A stretch of DNA of 28,588 nucleotides from NCBI GenBank assembly GCA_035302865.1, contig DATGSF010000040.1:1-28588 (forward strand). The letters are read 5' to 3'. Within the stretch, counting starts at the first letter, position 1, and every line of letters starts with the position of its first letter. This document shows positions 22,524-28,588 of the stretch, one piece after another. The notes under the pieces are model-generated. The model had not been told where the DNA came from. It did no database searches and was given only the letters and a program-made list of their open reading frames with translations. Position numbers and translations under genes: made by a program. This DNA comes from DATGSF01 sp035302865. GTDB lineage: Bacteria > Bacteroidota > Bacteroidia > Chitinophagales > Chitinophagaceae.

Positions 22524-22603
22524 AATTTAAGTATCAAGTTTATAAAACGAGTTTTAAAAGCGTAAATTTAATGCTTTTATTTCTATTTATAGAAAATAAA
22601 TGA

Positions 22604-22639
22604 AAAAAGTGTACTTCTTATTTTTAAAGTACACTTTTT
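22604..22639 (-). terminator. terminator of the lipoprotein gene
   Basis: A 13-bp stem, AAAAAGTGTACTT / AAGTACACTTTTT, with a T run on the minus strand, 24 bases after the stop of the lipoprotein gene. Confidence 0.85.
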
Positions 22640-22663
22640 AATTAGAATGAAATTCAAATTAAT

Positions 22664-23350
22664 TTACTCTAATTCCATGTTTTCCATTTGCTTTTGTAAT
22701 TCTCTTAAGGTTTCTTCATCTAAATCAAGTTCATCCATGTCCATTTGATTTGGATTCATAGCAGAACCAAGTTTAGATTCAAGCTCTTTGTAAGTGTTTT
22801 CTGCCAAATCCTTATCTTTTTCATTATCGAATTTACGAAACTTAATGATAGTTTTACTTCCATCATTATCTTGGGATAGTACTAAAGATGACGTGTTAAT
22901 TTTATCAATAGTGAAAACTTCTTCTATATCGTTATCAGTATTAATTAAATGTAAGGTTTTTTTATCATCTGATATTTTAAAGTCAGTTGTATCAGAACCT
23001 GGATAGCTGTGGAATACTACTTTATTATCTTTTAAGAATTCTAAAGATAATAAATTTGTAGTTTTTTCCATCATCTCCTTATCCGATTTAATCTCTGCTC
23101 TAAGCTTGCTTTTTATCTCATTTAAATCATCTGTACCAAAATAGCTTACCATATCTTCTTCTAAAACAGATAGGGTATCAATATATTTTTCTTGTTCTTT
23201 ATACATGGAGTCAGCCATAGGATTTTCAATTTCTGTAGCTTGCCAACGTGCATAGATATCTCCAGAATTATTAGAAGAGTTGCATGCTGAAGTGCCTAAT
23301 ATAATTCCAAAAGCACCAGCAGCTAATAAAAGTTGTTTATTAATATTCAT
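22664..23350 (-). CDS. lipoprotein with a lipocalin-like domain, unknown function
   Basis: A 228-residue lipoprotein: the signal ends in LGTSAC with the lipid-bearing Cys at residue 23, followed by an Asn/Ser spacer. The central part (about 32-175) begins WQATEIE and contains beta-rich segments such as LSLEFLKDNKVVFHSYPG, TLHLINTDNDIEEVFTI and SLVLSQDNDG, the pattern of small lipocalin-like domains in Bacteroidota, interrupted by an acidic helical insert (LEEDMVSYFGTDDLNEIKS). The C-terminal tail is acidic and Met-rich (NQMDMDELDLDEETLRE). No named family is recognised. It has its own promoter directly before the ATG and its own terminator, so it is transcribed alone. Confidence 0.75.
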   Translation of the reverse strand: MNINKQLLLAAGAFGIILGTSACNSSNNSGDIYARWQATEIENPMADSMYKEQEKYIDTLSVLEEDMVSYFGTDDLNEIKSKLRAEIKSDKEMMEKTTNLLSLEFLKDNKVVFHSYPGSDTTDFKISDDKKTLHLINTDNDIEEVFTIDKINTSSLVLSQDNDGSKTIIKFRKFDNEKDKDLAENTYKELESKLGSAMNPNQMDMDELDLDEETLRELQKQMENMELE

Positions 23351-23354
23351 AAAT

Positions 23355-23363
23355 GCAAAGGTA
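23355..23363 (-). promoter_or_regulatory. -7 box of the lipoprotein gene, four to five bases before the ATG
   Basis: The minus strand reads TACCTTTGC, an exact TAnnTTTGC match ending four bases before the start codon at 23350. A leaderless or nearly leaderless mRNA is expected. Confidence 0.6.
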
Positions 23364-23430
23364 ATATATACTTATTATAAAAAAATAATTTTTGCCTGTT
23401 TTTTAAATTAAAGCTTTAAATTTTAAAATT

Positions 23431-25149
23431 TTAAAATAATGAATAAGCTTTTTTAAATAAATTTAATCGCAAATTAGTGTAAAAACCCCATTCCTTTTTC
23501 CTGTTGTGTAGCAACTCTCTATTTTCTTGGCGATAATATGCTCCGGCTTGTAAAAAAAGATTCGGTTTTATTTCATAGGAAATATGTAATTGATGCAACC
23601 ATACTTCCTTCACAGCTCCGTAAATCATATTTACACCGAAAATTGCAGGTTTTTCTCTGTAACTTCTAAAAATATTATTACCATAATTTTCGCCATTAAT
23701 ATCCTCGCCTTGCTGGTAAAATAATCCTTGATAATGAAATTGTAATCTGTATAAAGGTTGGTAATTTAATTTTAATAAAACCTCTCTAAATCCAGCACCT
23801 AAAGGATGTGCCAAAGGTAAATTTCCATGGGTATAATTAGCAATTGCTATTGCATCATTTCCTTTATCTGCATGTGTATAGGTATAAGGTCTCACCATAT
23901 TAATCTCGGCTTGCAAATCTAAATTTTTAATCTTTGCCACATTTGTATAAAAGAAACCTAACTGCGCAGCCCATTTATTAGCCCAGTATCCGGTATTTTT
24001 AAAGAAAAATTCACTAGTAAATTCGTTCAATAAAAACTTCCCATATAAACTTAGGTTGCGCACTGGAAAACATGTGGATTGTGCACCCAAAGCAACTTTG
24101 TCGGGACTGCCTAAAGTTCGTTCCATAGAGCGATAAAAAATAACAGGATTTAAATAAGAAATTTCATATCCTTTTTTCCTTGTAAATGTAACCGTTTCAA
24201 AAAGTCCTAATTGCCACCAAGGAAATATTTCTACACTTAAATGATGTGCGGTAAAATACTTCTCTCCTCCTAGGTATGCCTGTTGATCAAATCTTTCTGG
24301 CAATATTTTGGCATATAAATTATCATATTTCAATTTCCATACCTTCGTACTTAATTTTCCAAATAAATAGGGTGCTGATTCATGAGATAGAAACAAGCTG
24401 CGCATACCATATCCATAATGATGCGAATCATAACCTGCAGATCCTACTATATGGTCTTTATAGATAGAAAAATGTAAAGCTCCTCGTGCTTGAAAAGTTT
24501 GAAATTGATTGCCATGATTAGATATTTGGCCTGGAGTAAATCCCGGAAGGGTAGCCCATTTTTTAAAGTATTCTTCTTCATAAGCCATCAAGCTTCGATT
24601 TTGGAATAATAGTTTAAAATTAACATCTAATTTCTTTTTATAATTACTTCGAATTTTCAAACCAATAGTTGCATCTAAATTCTCATAATTATCTATTTTA
24701 TTTTCCAATCCTTGAACTTGTCCTCCTAATTCAATTAGCGGATTAATATTTAAAAAAAAATTTGGATTATGTAAACGATAAAAATCTATTTTGTCTCTAT
24801 AAAATACCCCTAAACTAGCTTTTCGAGAGCTCCATCGATTATTGCTTCCCCAAGTATTGTATTCTGGATAACTTGCGCTGATTTTACTCATATTATATGC
24901 ATCAACATAAGTCGCTTTCGATTCTAAATGAGAAGATTTTTGGATTTCAATAAATTCATTTAACTCCTTGATACTTGGATTTCCATGTCCAATAAAAAAA
25001 AATGTAGAACTTTTATTTGCTTCTTGATTTTGCAATCGTAACCAAGTATGTACAGCATTATTCTCAATACTTAAATAATTATCTTGAGCAATAGTTAATT
25101 TGCAAGTTAGAAATAGAAAAAGTCCTAATGTAAATAATTTGTTTTTCAT
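23431..25149 (-). CDS. outer-membrane barrel protein, Wzi/RemB-like
   Basis: A 572-residue exported protein with a signal peptide (MKNKLFTLGLFLFLTCKLTIAQ). A helical N-terminal part (NPSIKELNEFIEIQKSS) is followed by many long amphipathic strands. The segments YGYGMRSLFLSHESAPYL and ISYLNPVIFYRSMERTLGSPDK resemble Wzi-type capsule-assembly barrels and the gliding protein RemB of Flavobacterium. The start was chosen at 25149 because the frame's earlier TTG at 25173 lies inside the -7 box 25171-25178, and the ATG gives a clean signal peptide. A role in surface polysaccharide attachment or gliding is possible; neither is proven by the neighbours, which are a lipoprotein gene and ribBA. Confidence 0.65.
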   Translation of the reverse strand: MKNKLFTLGLFLFLTCKLTIAQDNYLSIENNAVHTWLRLQNQEANKSSTFFFIGHGNPSIKELNEFIEIQKSSHLESKATYVDAYNMSKISASYPEYNTWGSNNRWSSRKASLGVFYRDKIDFYRLHNPNFFLNINPLIELGGQVQGLENKIDNYENLDATIGLKIRSNYKKKLDVNFKLLFQNRSLMAYEEEYFKKWATLPGFTPGQISNHGNQFQTFQARGALHFSIYKDHIVGSAGYDSHHYGYGMRSLFLSHESAPYLFGKLSTKVWKLKYDNLYAKILPERFDQQAYLGGEKYFTAHHLSVEIFPWWQLGLFETVTFTRKKGYEISYLNPVIFYRSMERTLGSPDKVALGAQSTCFPVRNLSLYGKFLLNEFTSEFFFKNTGYWANKWAAQLGFFYTNVAKIKNLDLQAEINMVRPYTYTHADKGNDAIAIANYTHGNLPLAHPLGAGFREVLLKLNYQPLYRLQFHYQGLFYQQGEDINGENYGNNIFRSYREKPAIFGVNMIYGAVKEVWLHQLHISYEIKPNLFLQAGAYYRQENRELLHNRKKEWGFYTNLRLNLFKKAYSLF

Positions 25150-25170
25150 GTGTTTTCTTAAATCCTTATA

Positions 25171-25178
25171 CAAATGTA
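25171..25178 (-). promoter_or_regulatory. -7 box of the Wzi/RemB-like gene
   Basis: The minus strand reads TACATTTG, an exact TAnnTTTG match, 21 bases before the ATG at 25149. It decides the start codon of this gene. Confidence 0.55.
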
Positions 25179-25344
25179 AATTAAATATGCGAAATAGTAG
25201 AATGATTTATTTTAACCCAATATTTAATAATGAATGATTAGTAGTGAAAATAGAATGTTAGCCTAGTCAGTTTTAATACAATAAATATATGTATTCCTTA
25301 TAGCTATATAGGTAAGAATAGACCAAAAAATAAGATTTTTATTG

Positions 25345-25353
25345 TAACTTTGC
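25345..25353 (+). promoter_or_regulatory. -7 box of the ribBA promoter
   Basis: TAACTTTGC matches TAnnTTTGC, 17 bases before the ATG at 25371. The in-frame TTG at 25350 lies within it and is not a likely start. The short leader leaves no room for an FMN riboswitch. Confidence 0.6.
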
Positions 25354-25370
25354 GAAAGAATTTTGATATT

Positions 25371-26573
25371 ATGAAATTACATACAATAGAAGAAGCTATT
25401 GAAGATATAAAGCTTGGAAAATTAATTATAGTTGTAGATGATGAAGATCGTGAAAATGAAGGTGATTTTGTTACAGCTGCACGAAATGTAACACCAGAAA
25501 TTATCAATTTTATGTCCAAGCACGGCAGGGGATTGATATGTGCTCCTATTTCTAAAGATATTGCACATCAATTAGATTTACAATTGATGGTAGAAAATAA
25601 TACAGTTTTACACCAAACTCCATTTACGGTTTCTGTAGACTTAATAGGTCAAGGTTGTACAACAGGAATTTCTGCTCATGACAGATCCAAAACAGTACAA
25701 GCTTTGATTGATCCTAAGACAAAACCTGAAGATTTGGGTCGCCCTGGGCATATATTTCCATTAAGAGCTGTTGATGGAGGAGTGTTAAGAAGAGCTGGAC
25801 ATACGGAAGCGACTGTGGACTTAGCAAAATTAGCGGGCTTTGAACCGGCAGGTGTTTTGGTGGAAATTATGAATGATGATGGTACTATGGCACGCTTACC
25901 AGATTTAATGGAAATTGCTGAAAAATTTGATCTAAAGGTTGTTTCCATTAAAGATTTAATTGCTTATAGATTAGAAAAAGAAAGCTTAATTGAGGAAGAG
26001 GTAGAAGTTAATATGCCTACAGATTTTGGTGACTTCAAATTAAAAGCATTTAAGCAAAAAAATACTGGTGAAATACATACAGCTTTAATTAAAGGTACTT
26101 GGAAAGAAAATGAACCTGTACTTACACGAGTTCATAGCTCCTGTTTTACTGGAGATATCTTACACTCTATGCGCTGTGATTGTGGAGAACAATTAGAAGC
26201 AGCAATGCGTATGATTGAAAAAGAAGGAAAAGGCTGTGTGTTGTACATGAATCAAGAGGGAAGAGGTATAGGACTTATAAATAAATTAAAAGCATATAAA
26301 TTACAAGAAGAAGGGCAAGATACTGTGGAAGCCAACTTAAGTCTAGGGTTCAAATCAGATGAAAGAGATTATGGAGTGGGAGCTCAAATATTGCGACATT
26401 TAGGCATTACGAAATTGCGCCTTATGAGTAATAACCCTAAAAAAAGAGTGGGGCTCTTAGGTTATGGCCTAGAAGTTGTTGAAACAGTTCCTATTGAAAT
26501 ACCACCTAATGAACATAATAGAAACTATCTAACTACAAAAAGAGATAAACTAGGTCATAATATTCTTAAATAA
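25371..26573 (+). CDS. ribBA: bifunctional DHBP synthase / GTP cyclohydrolase II
   Basis: A 400-residue fusion catalysing the two first committed reactions of riboflavin synthesis: ribulose 5-phosphate to 3,4-dihydroxy-2-butanone 4-phosphate (RibB, about 1-200) and GTP to the diaminopyrimidine intermediate (RibA, about 205-400). RibB has DDEDRENEGDF, the SAHDRSKT segment and GHTEATVDL. RibA has the zinc-binding cysteines in SSCFTGDILHSMRCDCG, then NQEGRGIGL and the DYGVGAQIL segment. Both halves look intact. The ATG at 25371 gives MKLHTIEEAIEDIK, the usual N-terminus; the upstream TTG lies in the -7 box. It is followed by a strong terminator, so it is a single-gene unit, with the other rib genes elsewhere. 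Confidence 0.96.
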   Translation: MKLHTIEEAIEDIKLGKLIIVVDDEDRENEGDFVTAARNVTPEIINFMSKHGRGLICAPISKDIAHQLDLQLMVENNTVLHQTPFTVSVDLIGQGCTTGISAHDRSKTVQALIDPKTKPEDLGRPGHIFPLRAVDGGVLRRAGHTEATVDLAKLAGFEPAGVLVEIMNDDGTMARLPDLMEIAEKFDLKVVSIKDLIAYRLEKESLIEEEVEVNMPTDFGDFKLKAFKQKNTGEIHTALIKGTWKENEPVLTRVHSSCFTGDILHSMRCDCGEQLEAAMRMIEKEGKGCVLYMNQEGRGIGLINKLKAYKLQEEGQDTVEANLSLGFKSDERDYGVGAQILRHLGITKLRLMSNNPKKRVGLLGYGLEVVETVPIEIPPNEHNRNYLTTKRDKLGHNILK

Positions 26574-26610
26574 TTTCTCACTATTTATAGGATATTTTAT
26601 TGATACTCGA

Positions 26611-26650
26611 ACTCGCCAAAAGTAATTTATTTTGGCGAGTTTTTATTTTG
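26611..26650 (+). terminator. terminator of ribBA
   Basis: An 11-bp stem, ACTCGCCAAAA / TTTTGGCGAGT (26611-26621 and 26630-26640), followed by a T-rich tract. Confidence 0.9.
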
Positions 26651-26668
26651 GTAACAATTATTACCAAA
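26647..26668. promoter_or_regulatory. inverted repeat upstream of the thioredoxin promoter
   Basis: TTTGGTAA and TTACCAAA form perfect 8-base arms around six bases. The right arm falls where the -33 contact of the thioredoxin promoter should be, so it could be an operator. It also overlaps the end of the ribBA terminator, so it might be only secondary structure. Confidence 0.4.
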
Positions 26669-26686
26669 TAGTGAACATATGAAGCT

Positions 26687-26694
26687 TATCTTTG
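26687..26694 (+). promoter_or_regulatory. -7 box of the thioredoxin promoter
   Basis: TATCTTTG matches TAnnTTTG, 25 bases before the ATG at 26720. No -33 TTG at the usual distance, which fits control by an activator or a site such as the inverted repeat at 26647-26668. Confidence 0.5.
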
Positions 26695-26719
26695 TAATAC
26701 AATTAATAAAAATATAATT

Positions 26720-27082
26720 ATGCAAGTAGTTCAATTAGATAAAACTTTGTTTTTAGAAAAAGTATTCAATTATGAAAAAAATCCCGACAAGTGGATTTAT
26801 TTAGGAGATAAGCCTTGTATTATCGATTTCTATGCAGATTGGTGTGGTCCATGCAAAATGATTGCTCCCGTTCTTGAAGAATTAGCAGAAGAGTATAAAG
26901 ATGAAATTGTAATTTATAAAATAGACACAGAAGTAGAAAGAGAATTATCAGCTGTATTTAGCATTCAAAGTATTCCTACTCTGTTTTTTTGTCCTATGGA
27001 TGAAGAACCTCAAAGAGCTGCGGGAGTTTTGCCGAAGCCTACCTTAAAAAAAGTAATCGATGAGGTATTATTAAAAAAATAA
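26720..27082 (+). CDS. thioredoxin-family protein
   Basis: A 120-residue cytoplasmic thioredoxin: the active site FYADWCGPCKM has C42 and C45, followed by the APVLEELAEEY helix, the YKIDTEVERELSAVF strand-helix and the cis-Pro in QSIPTLFF. It carries an N-terminal extension of about 25 residues (QLDKTLFLEKVFNYEKNPDKW) before the core strand, a form common in Bacteroidota and distinct from the classic 105-residue TrxA. No signal peptide is seen. It is transcribed alone between two strong terminators. It probably reduces protein disulphides with a thioredoxin reductase encoded elsewhere. Confidence 0.92.
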   Translation: MQVVQLDKTLFLEKVFNYEKNPDKWIYLGDKPCIIDFYADWCGPCKMIAPVLEELAEEYKDEIVIYKIDTEVERELSAVFSIQSIPTLFFCPMDEEPQRAAGVLPKPTLKKVIDEVLLKK

Positions 27083-27104
27083 ACTTAATTTAAATATTAA
27101 TTAA

Positions 27105-27146
27105 TAAGGCATTTTCAAATTCTGTTTGGAAATGCCTTATTTTTTG
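27105..27146 (+). terminator. terminator of the thioredoxin gene
   Basis: A 15-bp stem with one G-U pair, TAAGGCATTTTCAAA / TTTGGAAATGCCTTA (27105-27119 and 27125-27139), then a T run. Confidence 0.9.
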
Positions 27147-27210
27147 TGAATTACCTACTTTTTTTAGGATTATTTTACAAAGTTTAATTATCTTTATTTT
27201 TTAAAAAAAC

Positions 27211-28278
27211 ATGATTAAGAAAATCGGAGTTCTCGGGCTTGGTAAAGTAGGAAGCCTAGTTGCAAGCTTGTTACAAGAGAAATATGAGGTAGAAGGAATG
27301 GATCAATCCCAACCTTTGGAAGATTTAAATTTGCCTGTAATTACTGGCGATGTTACTAATACTTCACAATTAAAAGAGTTTTTAAAAGATAAAGATGCGG
27401 TTGTTTCTTGTTTACCCTATTTTTTGAACATTAAAATTGCAGAAACTGCTGTTGCTATTGGGATTCATTATTTTGATTTAACAGAAGATGTTCCCACTTT
27501 ACATGCGATTCAAAAAATGGCTGAAAATAGTACCAGTATTTTAGCACCACAATGCGGATTAGCTCCAGGCTTTATAGGAATATTAGGAGCTGGATTATAT
27601 AATCAATTTGATACTATTCGCAGTGTAAAATTACGCGTTGGAGCTTTGCCTTTACATCCTATGGGGCAATTAGGCTATAGTTTTACCTGGAGTGCAGAAG
27701 GGGTAATAAACGAATATATTAATGATGCAGAAGTTATTCATAATGGAGAAAGAAAAATGTTAGCTTCTTTGGATGATGTAGAGATTTTAAATATAAATGG
27801 TAGGCAATATGAAGCATTTTTAACTTCAGGAGGATTAGGAACTATGTGTGAAACTTTAGATGGAAAAGTGGATACTTTAAATTATAAAACTATTCGATAT
27901 CCAGGACATAGAGATGCGATGAAACTATTGCTTTATGATTTATTATTGAAAGATAATAGAAAATTAGCTAAAGATATATTAAATAACGCTTTACCTATTG
28001 TGGATGAGGATATTGTTTTAGTTTATGCAGCAGTAGAAGGAGAAATTCAAGGAAGATTATATAGAAAAGAATTTTCTGAATCTTATGGCAAAATTGCTAT
28101 TAATGGTCAAGATTGGAGAGCCATAAGTTGGACGACTGCTTGTAGTATTTCTGCTGTTGTAGATTTAGTATCTAATGGGAAATTAGCCCAAAAAGGTTTT
28201 CTAAAACAAGAAGAAATTCCATTTGAAGTATTTATTAACTCTCATTATGGGTCGATGTATGAGAAGTATAAATTGTGA
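27211..28278 (+). CDS. saccharopine-dehydrogenase-like NAD(P)-binding protein
   Basis: A 355-residue oxidoreductase with an N-terminal Rossmann domain (IGVLGLGKVGSLVASLL, the GxGxxG pattern, then DVTNTSQLKEFL and VVSCLPYFLN) and the C-terminal saccharopine-dehydrogenase-like domain (LAPQCGLAPGFIG, FTWSAEGVINEY, GTMCETLDGKVDTLNYKTIR, YPGHRDAMKLLL). The YPGH segment and overall order match LYS9-type proteins, which in bacteria act in lysine or related amino-acid metabolism, but substrate specificity varies. Length is within the usual range for the short bacterial form. A TATCTTTA near 27190 is a weak -7 box. Palindromic repeats begin just after its stop. Confidence 0.88.
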   Translation: MIKKIGVLGLGKVGSLVASLLQEKYEVEGMDQSQPLEDLNLPVITGDVTNTSQLKEFLKDKDAVVSCLPYFLNIKIAETAVAIGIHYFDLTEDVPTLHAIQKMAENSTSILAPQCGLAPGFIGILGAGLYNQFDTIRSVKLRVGALPLHPMGQLGYSFTWSAEGVINEYINDAEVIHNGERKMLASLDDVEILNINGRQYEAFLTSGGLGTMCETLDGKVDTLNYKTIRYPGHRDAMKLLLYDLLLKDNRKLAKDILNNALPIVDEDIVLVYAAVEGEIQGRLYRKEFSESYGKIAINGQDWRAISWTTACSISAVVDLVSNGKLAQKGFLKQEEIPFEVFINSHYGSMYEKYKL

Positions 28279-28286
28279 GGGTGGAA

Positions 28287-28310
28287 TTATTCCGCACCTT
28301 TGGTGCTTTT
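28287..28310 (+). repeat. 24-base repeat with hairpin, copy 1
   Basis: TTATTCCGCACC, then TTTGGTGCTTTT. The GCACC-TTT-GGTGC core is a hairpin followed by T, so each copy could also act as a small terminator, here just after the saccharopine-dehydrogenase-like gene. Confidence 0.85.
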
Positions 28311-28316
28311 AACTTA

Positions 28317-28351
28317 AGGCGAAGGTTATTTTTAGACCTAAGGCTTCGCCT
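28317..28351. repeat. inverted repeat between the 24-base repeats
   Basis: AGGCGAAG (28317-28324) and CTTCGCCT (28344-28351) form 8-base arms around 19 bases. It lies between copies 1 and 2 of the 24-base repeat, so the whole block 28287-28383 looks like one composite palindromic element. Confidence 0.7.
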
Positions 28352-28359
28352 CAGGTTAT

Positions 28360-28383
28360 TTATTCCGCACCTTTGGTGCTTTT
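28360..28383 (+). repeat. 24-base repeat with hairpin, copy 2
   Basis: Identical to copy 1 over all 24 bases, 73 bases downstream of it. The T run after it is longer (six T). Confidence 0.85.
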
Positions 28384-28424
28384 TTATGGGTTTTTACTCG
28401 ATTAATCCCTTTAATAAAAACTAT

Positions 28425-28434
28425 AGCACCAAAG
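28425..28434 (-). repeat. partial inverted copy of the 24-base repeat
   Basis: AGCACCAAAG is the reverse complement of CTTTGGTGCT from the repeat core. Only ten bases are shared, so this is tentative. Confidence 0.45.
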
Positions 28435-28535
28435 TTGCCTGATAGGACGACGCTATTTGAATAACGTTAATAACCGACAGTAATGGAACGCTCTAATTAA
28501 ACGACATTAATTCATTAAGCGCCGATAATATGTTA

Positions 28536-28559
28536 TTATTCCGCACCTTTGGTGCTTTT
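28536..28559 (+). repeat. 24-base repeat with hairpin, copy 3
   Basis: Third exact copy of the 24-base unit, near the end of the window. The 28279-28588 stretch holds no gene that I can support; between copies 2 and 3 there is only non-coding sequence with short inverted repeats. Confidence 0.85.
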
Positions 28560-28588
28560 ATGAACTTATGACTCCATCTCGGGTTAAT

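Noticed and set aside
25179..25344. FMN riboswitch before ribBA
   Set aside because: The -7 box is only 17 bases from the ATG, leaving no room for a leader, and no riboswitch core was seen.

Overview
The window is AT-rich bacterial DNA that looks like a member of the Bacteroidota. The signs are recurring TAnnTTTG(C) -7 promoter boxes, paired DUF1573 proteins, a YtxJ bacilliredoxin, a short DnaE2-type polymerase, several outer-membrane beta-barrel proteins, and an ECF sigma factor next to an anti-sigma/barrel fusion. The family cannot be fixed from the sequence. No tRNA or rRNA gene was found. Both ends lie in repeats (CRISPR at the left, short palindromic repeats at the right), as expected for a draft contig that broke at repeats.

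Layout. 1-336: five identical 37-base CRISPR repeats with four complete spacers and no cas gene in view; the last repeat runs straight into the C-terminal quarter of a cholesterol-oxidase-like GMC oxidoreductase (338-694). 902-4634: tsaB and an acyl-CoA thioesterase on the minus strand, divergent from ridA and a fused 2-oxoacid dehydrogenase E1 alpha/beta gene. 4987-5856: two DUF1573 proteins. 6127-11513: a damage-tolerance cassette, with an XRE/S24 LexA-like regulator divergent from dinB - ytxJ - dnaE2 and a perfect palindromic operator between them. 11603-14008: ZIP transporter and TraB/GumN protein, divergent from a Zur-like Fur-family regulator and a DUF721 protein, again with one palindrome covering both promoters. 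14101-18384: M1 aminopeptidase, ECF sigma factor and an envelope-spanning anti-sigma/barrel protein. 18473-23350: outer-membrane protein, OsmC, HAD phosphatase, DUF6089-like barrel, pdhB and a lipoprotein. 23431-28278: Wzi/RemB-like barrel, ribBA, thioredoxin and a saccharopine-dehydrogenase-like protein. 28279-28588: repeats.

How the parts work together. Most genes are core housekeeping (t6A tRNA modification, riboflavin, pyruvate and branched-chain oxoacid oxidation, redox, envelope). Three regulatory modules can be read from the DNA: the S24 regulator over translesion synthesis, the Zur-like regulator over zinc uptake, and the ECF sigma factor with its trans-envelope anti-sigma protein. 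The most unusual material is the CRISPR array, in which two spacers overlap on the same target and two of four are imperfect palindromes along almost their whole length, and the translesion cassette with a bacilliredoxin between its two polymerase genes.
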